Made by a program: the position numbers and the translations under genes | Part shown: in pieces, positions 10,590 to 21,201 of the stretch | Layout of the letters: each line of letters begins with the position of its first letter | Numbering within the stretch: position 1 is the stretch's first letter | The notes under the pieces: model-generated | Told to the model about the DNA's origin: nothing | Seen by the model: the letters and a program-made list of their open reading frames with translations, nothing else | The model's database searches: none | NCBI GenBank assembly: GCA_026225945.1 | Contig: JAMJFZ010001133.1 | Location: 3,306,501 to 3,370,500 of the forward strand | Origin: Cricetomys ansorgei | Taxonomy: Eukaryota; Chordata; Mammalia; Rodentia; Nesomyidae | DNA length: 64,000 nt | Direction: 5' to 3'

Positions 10590-11190
10590 CCTGAGAAAGA
10601 CACTGTTTCCTTGGAGTTATCCACAACTTCCAGCTTTCAAAATCTTACTACCTCCTCCTCTTCCGCATAGGTCCCTGAGCCTTGAGGGGAAGGGGTTTGA
10701 TGAAGATTCGCCATTTAGCTCTGAGTGTTCTAAGGTCTTTTTCTCACTCTCTGTGACGTTGTGGGGCTTTGTGATAATTAGTATTTACCACAAGAAGAAG
10801 CTTCTCTGATGAGGATTGAGCGAGTCACTGATCATGGGTATAACAATATCACAGTAGAAGTCATTTATTCCTATATTTCTTTAGCAAAACAATAGTGGTA
10901 GGTTTTCCCCTAGGCCCATGACTTATCTATTCTTAGGTTCTTGCTGCCTTTAGCAGCAAGAACAGCAGCTTTTTGCTGCCTTTAGCAGCAAACAAATATG
11001 TGATTTTTGAGGGGGGTGGGTCAGTGGGACCCCTCTGACCAGTGATTCAACAAGCTATAACCAATTCTTGGAATTGGAGGTTTTACTTGATAGCATGAGA
11101 TGTCTAGGTAGCACAGTTTCTCTCTCATCACATGGTGACTGTGTTTAAATTCCTTTTATGTATGTATATGTTTTAGGAAGCATCTACAGT
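10590..11190 (-). mobile_element. L1 3' UTR (reverse), segment 2
   Basis: Continues the element from 10169. 'gtccctgagccttgagggga', 'gaagaagcttctctgatgag', 'aggttttcccctaggcccat' and 'gtctaggtagcacagtttct' are successive parts of a rodent L1 3' UTR in reverse. It contains a duplicated hairpin at 10937-10991. It meets the oppositely oriented L1 segment at about 11190. Confidence 0.8.
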
Positions 11191-12565
11191 AAAAACAATC
11201 TTCAACTTATTTAGAAACACGAAAAGTCCAGGCTAGCTAAAACAATCCTGAATAATAAAATAACTGCTGGAGGTCTCACTGTTCCAGATTTCAGGTTGTA
11301 TTTCAGAGCAATGGTAATAAAAGCAGCATGGTATTAGCATAAGAACAGACATGTTGATCAGTGAAATAGAACTGAATATCCAGACATAATCCCACACACT
11401 GATGAACAACTTATTTTTGACCGGGAAGCAAAAACTACACACTGGAGAAAAGATAACATCTTTAATAAATGGTGCTGGTTAAACTGGATGGCCTCATGTA
11501 GTAGAATGCAGATTCATATCTATCTCCTGGCAAAAACGCAACTCCAAACAGATGAGAATCCCAACAGATACCTGGAATCTGATAGAAGAGAAAGTGGGGA
11601 GTAGGTTTGAACTCACTGGCATAGGAAAGGACTTTCTGAACAGGTCACTGATAGCACAGGCACTAAGATGGACAATTAAATGGGACCTCCTGAAGCTGAA
11701 AAGCTTCCACACAGCAAAGGACACCATTGTTTGAGCAAAGATGCAGTCCACAGAATGGGAAAAATCTTTAGCAGTTATATAGCTGGTAGAGACTTAGTAT
11801 GTAGAATATATTAAGAACTAAAAAACAAAACAAAAAGAAAATCCTGAACCTCAGGAAAACATAACTCAATTAAAAAATGGTGACTAGAACTAAACAGAGA
11901 GGTCTTAAAAGAGGAAACACAAAAGTCAGAGAAACAAAGAAATATCCAACATCCTTAGCTGTCAAGGAAAGGCAAATTAAAATTCCTTTGAGATTTCACT
12001 ATACCCCAGTCAGAATGGCCATGACCAATAAAAGCAAATGACAACACACGCTGGCGTCTGAGAAAAGGGAACAGTTATTCAATCCCAGAGAGAGTGCAAG
12101 CTGTCCAGCCCCTATGGAAATCAGTACTGAAAATGTGGTACATTTACACAATGGAGTACTTTTCAGCTGTTAAGAAAAATGAAATTATGAAATTTGCAAG
12201 TAAATGGATAGAGCTGGAGACAGACAACTTGAGTGAGCTAACTCAGATCCCAAAAGAGAAATATTGCATGCTTTCTCTTACATGTGGATGCTAGTTTTTA
12301 GCTTTTGATATGTGTGCTACAATGTGAATAACCACAGAGGTTAGATACATAGTAAGGGGCCAGAAGCAGGAGGACAACCTTCAAGGAAGGGGAGATAGAA
12401 TATAGTATCATCTAGAGACAAAGGGGAAACCAGAACAGGAGGACTAATAGGGAGGGGTGAGGCATCACAGTAAGGAAGGGAATGTGGGCACAGACAACTA
12501 ATACTGAAGGCTTTTTGAAAACTCGTATGATAGGAGGCTTTCCGTATTATTTTTAATTCATTATA
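11191..12565 (+). mobile_element. L1 ORF2 3' end and proximal 3' UTR, inverted relative to its own tail
   Basis: Plus-strand L1. It starts around 'aggctagctaaaacaatcct' and runs through the ORF2 C-terminal region. Frame 11552-11734 includes DTWNLIEEKVG and KSFHTAKDT. Frame 12094-12294 includes WYIYTMEYFSAVKKNE. It ends in the proximal 3' UTR ('ggggccagaagcaggaggac'). ORF2 is broken by stops and frameshifts, so there is no active reverse transcriptase. With the reverse 3' UTR at 9669-11190 it forms a single L1 copy whose 5' portion was inverted at insertion (twin priming): the proximal UTR ends here and the distal UTR begins at about 11190 on the other strand. Confidence 0.8.
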
Positions 12566-12864
12566 TGACCAATAAGATGACAGGATAATCACAGACTTAC
12601 ACCGTCATGCTCGCTCAAAGTAAAACAGAAAGATGCACCATAGTCTTGTTCCCTCTAAGTTGCCTTCTGACTGTAGATAGGTACCCGTGCCCTTGGGTCA
12701 GCTCTGCATTGGTTCCCGTCTTTCTGATGTTTTAGCTTCATTATTTGGGACTAGGTAGAAACTATCTGAACAATAGAAATAATTTCAACTATCTGGAAAC
12801 TTCTGCCAAGCATTTTGGGACAAAGTATTCAATTATCTCAAAACAGAAGTTTCTTTTTCTAGGG
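12566..12864. other. Unassigned sequence
   Basis: Nothing recognised between the L1 and the MIR. Confidence 0.4.
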
Positions 12865-13035
12865 CTTAGAACTCTGACACTGGCAAATCCCACTTACTAT
12901 CAACATTTCTAGTCAGTTTCTGAACCTTTGTATGGTTCTCTAACTTGTAAGATGGCACTGATGATATTACATACTACATAGAATTAAAGTGCTTGAAAGA
13001 ATGATTGGCATTACTTATACATAGTATCCAGAAGT
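12865..13035 (-). repeat. MIR SINE (reverse)
   Basis: 'ctgaacctttgtatggttct' followed by 'gtaagatggcactgatgata' and 'attaaagtgcttgaaagaat' follows the reversed MIR order: core, then the 'cctcatctgtaaaatgg'-like part, then the tail. It is diverged. Confidence 0.6.
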
Positions 13036-15564
13036 CTAGCTAGTTTCTCATGCCACATCTCATTCTATAGACTACTTGTTACTTAGTTGAACTGTATACG
13101 AAAACTTAAGGGACAAAAACTTAAATATTGGCCCCTCAATTAGAATATATGTTCTCTGAAAGAACCATGTCTTTCCTGAAGTGCGTAGCAATGAAACCTG
13201 CAGTAAAGATTTGTGAATGGCTTTCTTTTAAAATACTGTACATTTCAAAGTTTCCATTCAGATTCTCTTTCTTAATTCTCCTTAATTTTATCCATTTGTT
13301 CTGTCACCAACTACTAGAGCTGTTTTTACCAGAGTAGGCCCATGCCAGAGACCATGACTTTAAAATTAGTATCAATTAGGGAAATCTGTAAATAGGTTAG
13401 CATGGGCTAGACCAACTCTAGATCCATGGGTTCCTTTTATGTCTTCTAGTTGCTGTAACTTACTGATATCCACTTATTAAAATGTTTAAGCTACCAAGGA
13501 CCATGGGACAGCTTTGCTATGAAAACACACTCCAATCAAACAAAAGGGACATTGAAAGAGCTGTCAGCATCAAATAGGGTAACCAGCTGCCGTGGACACC
13601 TTTCAATCAGTTGGAGTTAGGTGCCAGTCACACAGGTACAATTGAGTAGAGGTGAACAGAAAGCAGGTCAGCTGTGTGAACTATTTTAACAGGCTAGACA
13701 AGGTGCAAAGAGGCAACAAAGCAAGAGAAAAGGAATTTAATTTGTTGTGTGTTTGAGAGGGAGTTGAACTCAAGTGTGATTTTGGTAGGGACGCTGGTCA
13801 TTAAACTGATCTATGTTTGAGGGAGAATTTCTGCTTCTCTAATTGGTTGGTGTCACACAGACAGGCCTTACCTCGGATCCATGCTGTACCTCATGACTGT
13901 ACCCAGCTGGAAGTGCTTGCAGCTGAGCAGAGAAGAGAATGGAAAGCAGCTTTACTTGTTAGGTGAGGGCTTCCATCTGCAGCTCTCCACAGGGAGCAAG
14001 GCTGATTTAGAAGGGGATTTGCAGAGCCAAAGAAAGGAGGGACACTGGCATTCTCAGAGCAGAGCTCTTTTGGCCTCCTTTAATCAGGACCAAAAGCTTA
14101 CAAGAGACAATAGCAATTCACCTCCTGTTTTCCCTGTGTCATATCTACTGCACCGCCTTTCTCAAATTAGGGGGAGATGTCAGGGCCCCTCTCCTGTCCC
14201 TTTAAAACTAGGTTCTGAAGAGTTACTTTTATTTTTCCGTTTTATCTTGAATTTTACTTCCATGACCGACAAGAGGGCTTTCTCTCTCTCTCTTTTTTTT
14301 TTATGTCCTCCCGATATCCTCCTCCCCATGCCCATTCAATTTTCTCTTGCACTTCATTTAAACATATTCCCAGAGCATGTGATAAGGCTGATCAAAAAGT
14401 AGGTAACTTGTAATCTCTAACTTCTAGTAAATCGTGGAAGATTAATTTTATCTTCTATAAAAGATGGAATAGTGTGTGAAATGGGCAATTTGAATATTTT
14501 CGGGGTAGAGGAGTCTTGCCTTACTTGATTGCTTTAAACCAATTGGAGAGATTAAAAAAAAACAAGTAAAAAAAGGAACACTTGCTCGCCCCATCTCTTC
14601 CCCTACCAGACACTCACTCCTTCATGAAGCTCACATTGACAGCATAATGAACGCACAGCACAGCTGTCAAAGGAACTGTTTGAGCAGTTGTGAAATTGCA
14701 GGCTGCTACAGAAACGACTCAAGTACGCCATTACCTCTTGCTGCATTTAGAACGAGGAAGCCACCTGCCCTTTGGTTGTTATCTGATCAGTTTCAATAGT
14801 CTGCTATATAGACCCCCACAGAAGACTCCAAACATTTTCTACTTTGGTTTCTGCTCAGAGAACTGCAGCTTCGGCAGCTCACTCCTCTTTCTCAGTGCTT
14901 TCCTCTTTGGCTCAGTCCCTTGCATACATCATATAAACAGTCACACATCTCTCACGCTGTGTTAAAGGAAGTCTCATCTTTGTGATCACAATCACTTCAC
15001 CCTGGGCACAAGCTCTGCTAGTCTGGCTTGAAAACTCTGTGTATGCTGTTACCTGGAAAGTTTCTTGGTTGTGATTCTGTCTCATAGCCAAATGTAGTTT
15101 ACTGTCAGACACAGGCTTATTAGAAGTGTTGCATTATCTAGGATTGCATTATCAATCTGAGATAGGGACATTAATTAAGCTATGATAGCAGCATGATTGT
15201 GGCTCTTAAAGTTCTTATTAGAAGAAGCTCCAGGACACTGATCATGGCTTTCTGTATTCCTGCTCTGAATTCTAGTGAAGGGGAACTTAATGTCTCCTAC
15301 ATCTGACTCATTGAGACAGGGTGAGTTGAGAAAAACTTGATAAATGAGTTTAAGGAATGGATTAGATGCAGGGCAACCACCAGGGAGCATATGATACTCT
15401 TATGGCTAGCTGCTGCTGATGACTAATTCTAATTGTCTGCTTTAGAGGAGTTAGAATCATTTACAAGGCAAACCTCTAGGCATGTCTGTAAGGGAATTTC
15501 TAGACTGGCTTATTTGAAGTGGGAAGAGCCGCTCAAAGCATGGGTAGTACCATTCCATAGGCTA
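13036..15564. other. Unassigned, repeat-poor 2.5 kb
   Basis: No repeat recognised apart from a short (CT)n at about 14279-14293. It contains the longest open frame of the window (13881-14402 on the plus strand, 173 codons). That frame has no recognisable domain, ends in a low-complexity Leu/Phe/Ser-rich stretch driven by the CT tract, and is within what chance gives in AT-rich DNA. No splice-flanked exon could be supported. Confidence 0.4.
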
Positions 15565-15788
15565 GGGTTTCAGACTGAATGAGAAAGAAGAAAGCCACCA
15601 GACTGAGTACAACACTCCTCTCTCTGTATGAGGTTGCGATGTAACCAGTCTCATATCCTCCCATCAGGGATTGCAGGCATGCCAGCCATGATGGTACCCC
15701 TCCAAACACTGAGCCAGAATCAACCTTTTGGTCCTTAAGTTGCATTGGTTAGGTATTTTGTCACAGCACAAGAAAAACGCCTAGTATA
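15565..15788 (+). mobile_element. LTR-like rodent repeat, 3' part
   Basis: 'tccttaagttgcattggtta' then 'ggtattttgtcacagcacaa' is the characteristic 3' end of MaLR-like rodent LTRs (compare 'ttaagttgcttttgtcaaat' at about 63689). The 5' boundary is uncertain. Confidence 0.6.
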
Positions 15789-16431
15789 CCGTTCTTACCA
15801 TTCATGTTCCTGAAGAAAAGAGGCAGGAGAGCCTGGACCTTAGAGAGATGTGAGTACTGATCATGACATGGCCCAGTTGGCAGAGGCGTGGCCTTTCATA
15901 GCCAGCCTAAGGTCATCCTGCTGGCAGGGAACAGAGGTCAGAAATAAAAGGAAAGCATGATTACTTGATTAGGATTTGAATAACTATGGAGAATTTAGAA
16001 TGTTGAAAGTCCAGAGCCCAATTAAAACTTATCTCGGGCTATCTTTAGCTCCCTAAATAGCTATTCCTTGCTCACCTGTGTCAGACCTAACATTTTTGTG
16101 ACTGATTCCAAACCTTTTAAAATGTATTAACAAAACTAGAATTTCTACCAAATCAAAATGCCAAGAGTTATATCAGACAGCATCTGAGATTTCTTTGCTT
16201 TGCTATAACTGCTTACTTAATGTTTCCATTCATATATTTGTTTTTTAAAAAATGAGTCTTTATTTATGACTTCCATTGTTCTGTTATTATAAAAACTTCA
16301 TGAAGCAGCTTTCCTTTTGGAATACGGAATTTGGAGTACTATGCTTAAGGTAGGCTGGTCTAAGATTAGCTGCTCAATAGGTGGGGTGTATTAAGTTTAC
16401 TTTTTTACTTTTGTGGTATATAAATATATAA
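15789..16431. other. Unassigned sequence
   Basis: No gene or mobile element recognised. Confidence 0.4.
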
Positions 16432-16613
16432 TTACGTCTTTATTTTGCAGTATGTGTACTTGGGGCATGTACTGGGACAAAGGCATGTACACGGAGGTCA
16501 GAGGACAAGTCTCAGGGGTCAGTTCTTTCCTTTAACTATGGAGGTCCTGGGATAGAACTCAGGTCATCAGACTTGGTAGCGAGCGCTTTTACCCACTGAG
16601 ACATCAAGCTGAC
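16432..16613 (-). mobile_element. B3-type SINE (reverse)
   Basis: 'acggaggtcagaggacaagt', 'aggtcctgggatagaactca' and 'gcgcttttacccactgagac' are the reverse of a tRNA-derived B3/B3A SINE. The last block is the reversed A box (gatggctcagtgggtaa-like) and the 'tgggatagaactcaggt' block the reversed B box. Confidence 0.8.
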
Positions 16614-16964
16614 TGACTAATGATATTTTCAACTTAAAATGAGTTTATCTGGATATAACCCTATGGCAAGTTGAGGAACATATTTACATTAAACTCGTTC
16701 TCCTCCCTCTTACCCGAATCATTGTGGGTCCTTACCAGTGATGAACTTAAATGAAAACCAGATTAAATAGGTTGGGAGGGGGGCGCTAGGATGAGGGTGA
16801 ATAGCTCTGAGGGTTCTCCAGGGAGTATGCAACTCACCTAAGAAGGTGAACATATATCTCCTTCAAAAGTTTCTTTTTCTCAGTTGCCTTCCTCAGTTCC
16901 TATCTGTCTTTCAAGCTGCCGCCACAGTATTATTCTGAAAGCATAGCTGATTGTATCATCTCTT

Positions 16965-17350
16965 TACTGACAAACCTTTAATGGCTCGTGCCATAGAGCA
17001 CGAATTCCAGTTCTTTATCATGAAATTCAAGGCCACACAAATCTTCTTTCCAATTAACTTCTGAGACTTTTCCAACCACTTCCCTTAGACCCCAATCTAT
17101 TTCCTTAACCTGATAGTGTCCCAGATTTTCTCACAGCCCATTCCCTGTGTTCACATTCTCCTTATCTCAATTGTTCTTAACTTACTCTTGATAAACCCTT
17201 CCTTCTGTAAGGCTGGTCTCAAATATCACGTTCTCATGAAGTACCTTCTATTGTCCTACTCAGAAATAATCTTCTCCAAATGTTTCCCTAAAATACTTTC
17301 TGTCCTCTGATTGATTGAGATATGTCTCCTGGTAGATTATGAACTGTGCA
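16965..17350 (+). repeat. L2 LINE remnant
   Basis: 'cattccctgtgttcacattc', 'ctcatgaagtaccttctatt' and 'ggtagattatgaactgtgca' follow the order of the L2 3' region, where consensus motifs are 'tgttccctctgcctgga', 'catgaagccttccctga' and 'tagaatgtaagctccatga'. It is highly diverged. Frame 17116-17310 is a chance frame in it. Confidence 0.55.
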
Positions 17351-17690
17351 AAACTCTGGGACGCTGATTTGATTAGAAAGAACTCATCTTATAGATTTAT
17401 TGCTGTGGGTTGGGACAGGAGTGGTCAGAGGTAGAGGGGATTCATAAGTGAATTCAGACTGTTTAAGTAGGCTTACAGAAAGGACAAGAAATGCTTGTTA
17501 GTCTGAGAAATGAATAAATGAAAGCTAGAAGGAGGTAGGCTAGAAAAGAGTTGGAAAAAAGAAATCTACAAGTAAACAGTTCTGCAAGTAGTAAGGGAGA
17601 TGTGAATAGCTACAGTCCCCTGAGCAAGGAGAATGTGGTGCTGGTGGCCATGTAGGAGTTCTGGTTGCCTGCAGCAGCACTGTCTTTCAG
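17351..17690. other. Unassigned block inside the L2
   Basis: About 340 bases separate the L2 body from its expected tail at 17691-17810. The block may be an unrecognised insertion. No terminal motifs are visible. Confidence 0.35.
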
Positions 17691-17810
17691 GCTGAGTTGT
17701 AATAGAGTTGGGTCAGGCTAGGAACATAGTCTCTTCTTCCTATGCCTCCTTAGCATAGTGTCTTGAATTTAGCAGGTTCACAGAATATGTTTGTTGAATT
17801 GATTTAGCGT
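17691..17810 (+). repeat. L2-like 3' tail
   Basis: 'gcatagtgtcttgaatttag' then 'cagaatatgtttgttgaatt' matches the L2/MIR terminal pattern 'gcacagtgcctggcaca' to 'ataaatgtttgttgaat'. Confidence 0.55.
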
Positions 17811-18484
17811 CAACAGATTTTATTTACATAAAAATATTGTACGAGATGTGAAAAGATGTGTATATATGATAATATTTTGAGAACAGCTAAAAGATAGCTG
17901 GTTTCAGCAATTTGTAAAAATGAATCATTTTGTGTTTTCTGTGCAGATTATTGTATACACTCCAGGTAAGCTTGTATTAGTGTCTGCATAGTTGGGAGGC
18001 CTTGCATATTTGATGTTTATGTCTATCAATATTTGTATGGTACCTGAGTCATTGGGGCAGGAAAAATGAGGAAGAGAATTTGGCCACTGTAGTCCTGATA
18101 TGTTGATGATTTAGGGAATTTTCACTTATCTTTCAGATTCTTTGAATCCATTACACTTTGGGTGGCACAAGAGACTAAGAATCTATAATCTAATGTTCTA
18201 TAGTTCAAAACTGGAGGGTGAGTTCTGATAATAGTGTTGGAGTTTTGATCCCAAGATTGCTCCTGAGCCACATTTAAAATGATTTCTAGGAGCACCAAAA
18301 CATGTGCATCTTTATTGTGAACCACTAGAGGCATATTAGAGTCACTTACAGAGATTGAAAACATATTGATATTTACGTATTTCCTCTATCCCTAATATAA
18401 AATATGATTTAAGGCTATTGGGTAGAATCTGTATTTCCTAAGCCAAGCAAGTGAGTAGGATGGCAGCAAAACACCACAGCCACC
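17811..18484. other. Unassigned sequence
   Basis: No gene recognised. The minus-strand frame at 18122-18364 has no recognisable domain and is likely chance. Confidence 0.4.
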
Positions 18485-18743
18485 CACTAGGGCATTGGTT
18501 CTCACCCTTCCTAATACTGAGACCTTTTAATTCAGTTCCTCATGTTGTGGTGCCCCCCTGCAACCATAAAATTATTTTCATTGCTACTTTATAACTGTAA
18601 TTTTGCTACTGTTATGAACTGTAATGAAAATATCTGATATGCAGATGGTCTTAGGCACCCCTAGTCAAAGGTCATAAGGTCATTCAGCACCCTCCCCCCC
18701 ACCAAGGAGTCACAACTCACAGGTTTGAGAACCCTTGCACTAG
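18485..18743 (+). mobile_element. URR1-type hAT DNA transposon (non-autonomous)
   Basis: Rodent hAT element of about 247 bp. The left end 'ggcattggttctcacccttc' and right end 'ggtttgagaacccttg' form imperfect terminal inverted repeats. The inside shows 'cctcatgttgtggtgccccc', 'ttataactgtaattttgcta' and 'tctgatatgcagatggtctt', typical of URR1. The flank 'cactag' at 18485-18490 and 18738-18743 is what remains of the 8-bp target duplication. It encodes no transposase. Confidence 0.9.
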
Positions 18744-19609
18744 CGGGAGGGACTGGAACCTGAAGCTTCAGTCCATGTAATGGCATGGCTCTGCCATTTA
18801 CAACTCTGTAACACTAGGCTTTGGTCTGTGTGCCTTCCTTTCCCTTTCAAGGTCAAAGTAATACGTATTTCAGAGAGCTCAGGTAAGTTCCTATAAGAAG
18901 TATTAACAAAATACTTGCCCAGAGCCTGTTCTGCAGTAAGGGATCCAGGGCTGTTTGCCTTCAGTTCCAGAGAAGAGTAACAATTTCCAAGGATGGCTGG
19001 GGAGGACCTGACATCAACATAGCTTGTTCAGAGGCTTCCAGCTGTATGTGCAGTACACAGACACAGGAACAATGGGTGGAATCATGGAGATTTTGATTAG
19101 ATCAATCATGCAGAAGAACATTGGGCAGATTGAACCCTTTAAACTAATAAAATAAAGAAGTGGATTCTCAGTCTCTGGACTGATTATAGAGCAAGTTGGT
19201 GGCCTGATTCCTTGGAACTTTGTAGAGGACAATAGGAACTTACCTATAAACACAATTGATAGACTCTGAAAATGCTTTTTCCACTCTAATAAAAGACCAC
19301 TGTCCAACTATTTATTTTAATAACACCAATATTTCTAAGATCTAGAACTTAAAGTCCACAATCCTGTGTTTTTTAACCCAAATATTAAATCTACTCTTTT
19401 GAGTTTCACTTATGGAAATAATATTGGTCATTCGTATCTGAATTCTGTTGGAGACAACAGCCATCACTAAGGAAGAGAGGCAGCAATGGCTGAAAGGACT
19501 CCATTAACTGTGAAATGAGACCATGACTGGTTTTGGGGATGTAAGAAGAAAAATATCTCAAGACATGGGACAAAGGCTGCTCATAAATTTTATCCCATTG
19601 AGACTAAAT
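18744..19609. other. Unassigned sequence
   Basis: No gene recognised. The 97-codon minus-strand frame at 19014-19307 lacks recognisable motifs. Confidence 0.4.
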
Positions 19610-19964
19610 TCTTTGTTTAATATTATTTTTAAGACTGTCATACAACGTATTTTTTATTTTGATGATTTCATCCCTGCTCCCTCAGCTCCTGAAAACCCAC
19701 CCTCACCTCCTTACTCATCAACCTTGTGTTTTCGCTCTCTCTCTCTCTCTCTCTCTGCCCTTCCTCCCCATGTTTCTCTCAAGCCCACCCAGTCCAGTTT
19801 TTGTTGACTCCTTTAGGGCTGTGAACTCCGCAGCCTCTTATTCCCCGCAGTGACTAACTTCTGTGACGAGAGCTGAGAGATGCACTTGCCTATCACGATA
19901 GCAGTGACTCTCAGTACCGCTCACGTGAGTCATAAACATGGAGAAATCAAATGGTAACGGCATG
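19610..19964 (-). mobile_element. L1 3' UTR, distal part (reverse)
   Basis: Rodent L1 3' end in reverse: an AT-rich tail, 'gaaaacccaccctcacctcc', 'ttactcatcaaccttgtgtt', (CT)11 at 19735-19756, 'cccacccagtccagtttttg', and 'gtgactaacttctgtgacga'. It abuts an L1 segment in the opposite orientation. Overlapping frames at 19523-19853 are repeat-derived. Confidence 0.75.
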
Positions 19965-20290
19965 GAAGTTTCGTTCCTACTGGCTAACTTTCATAGCGCT
20001 GGGAGATGCTATGGACATCATAGGAGGAAAAAGTAATCAGTTTTACCGAGCTATGAACGCTTAGAGCTACAAGAACTTCTGGCCTGGCAATAGTGCAATA
20101 ATGGCAAGAGTGTTATAGGAGTAACCTCAGCTTCTGACTGGATTTACAGCTGCTTCAAGAGCTGGAACCCATACCTGAGACCACTAACAAGGCCAGGAAC
20201 CAGTGGCTAGGGAGGTCACAGGCCTGCTATTATTGTGCTAAATGAACATCGTATTGAGGCTAAGTTGTTTTTAATGTAATGCTATAAAAC
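19965..20290 (+). mobile_element. L1 3' UTR, proximal part, inverted
   Basis: Plus-strand L1 UTR sequence: 'gctgggagatgctatggaca', 'ctgactggatttacagctgc', 'aacaaggccaggaaccagtg' and 'attattgtgctaaatgaaca'. In L1 order this lies just upstream of the segment at 19610-19964, so the two form a second 5'-inverted (twin-primed) L1 copy. Confidence 0.75.
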
Positions 20291-20639
20291 TTAGAATGTA
20301 ATGTTATACTATCCTTTGGGTACATGTAGTTTCAATATGAAATTCAAAGAAGAAAATTTACTTGTGACAAAAAGCCACTTTTAAAACAATGTGTTTGATG
20401 TAGCTCCCTTGAGTACTATTCAAAGACATAGCTATAGCTATGCACCATAATCTATCTGTCTCAAATAATAAGAATAAAGAGAACGTTGTTAGGTCTCTGT
20501 TATGTTTTGTTTTTAAAGGGTGATGAGAGTAATAGTAAAATTAAATGAGAATGGAGATATGTGCATAGGTATCTTCTTGAATGTATTGTTATCTGGCTAA
20601 TAAATTGTACCATGGTTTATATTCATGTAACAGTCATAA
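20291..20639. other. Unassigned AT-rich sequence
   Basis: No gene or mobile element recognised. Confidence 0.4.
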
Positions 20640-20900
20640 GTTAGCAGGACTTGAAGGCATATTCTTCAGAAACTGAGATGGAAGAATTGCAAGTTCAAGG
20701 TCTGTGTGGACTGTAGAGTGAGTTCAAGCCCAATCTGGGCAACTTAAAGAGGATTTCTCTGAAAATAATAATGCCAAGAATATAGTTCAGTAGCAGAATG
20801 ATTACCTAGCAAACATAATGCCCTCGGTTCAATCCACAGCACCAAACAGAGCAAAATAAAGCAAACTGAACCAAACAAAAATCAAACTAAAGCAGACAGC
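20640..20900 (+). mobile_element. B1-like unit followed by ID-like unit
   Basis: 20640-20763 is an old B1-like unit ('gaagaattgcaagttcaagg', 'ctgtagagtgagttcaagcc'). 20765-20850 is an ID-like tRNA-derived unit with a recognisable B-box region ('cggttcaatccacagcacca') and then an A-rich tail. The order is B1 then ID, opposite to the B4 at 5438-5672, so this may be two neighbouring insertions. Confidence 0.65.
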
Positions 20901-21037
20901 AATCACAAGTTGATCATACACACTGCTGAGTGGCTTTGTAGGCATGCTATGGTCCCGTTCTCTCTGTACAAAACAGTTCTCCAGGAAACCCAGGAGGTCA
21001 ACGCTCTGTTGTGCTGGAGAGGGTCTGGGTCTCTTTG

Positions 21038-21201
21038 GGCAGATAGCCTAGTTGGTGAGCTTCAGGCCACTGAAAGACCTTGTCTCAAAACAAATAAGCA
21101 AAACCAAACAAATAAACAGTCCCAAGGTAGATGGCATTTCTAAGGAAAGATAGCCAAGGCTATCCTCCGGCATCCATATGTATGTGTGTACATGTACAAG
21201 T
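21038..21201 (+). mobile_element. Composite B2-superfamily SINE, 3' half
   Basis: 'agatagcctagttggtgagc', 'ttcaggccactgaaagacct', 'tgtctcaaaacaaataagca', 'aaggctatcctccggcatcc' and a TG/CA-rich tail match the 3' half of a rodent composite SINE whose full copy is at 40981-41278. Confidence 0.6.

Noticed and set aside
10336..10670. Cluster of overlapping frames on both strands in GC-richer DNA, possible exon or CpG-type promoter
   Set aside because: The segment is bounded on both sides by L1 3' UTR, so it is better explained as an LTR-like insertion. CpG density is modest.
11552..12294. Two L1 ORF2-like frames as possible genes
   Set aside because: They are fragments of the C-terminal end of L1 ORF2 separated by stops and frameshifts. 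Annotated as part of a dead L1.
13881..14402. 173-codon open frame, the longest in the window
   Set aside because: No domain or motif recognised. The C-terminal third is a low-complexity product of a CT tract. No promoter or splice context, and the length is compatible with chance in AT-rich DNA.
20640..20900. Possible tRNA gene (B-box-like 'ggttcaatcc')
   Set aside because: It is the ID-like SINE unit with an A-rich tail. No cloverleaf with paired acceptor stem could be made out.
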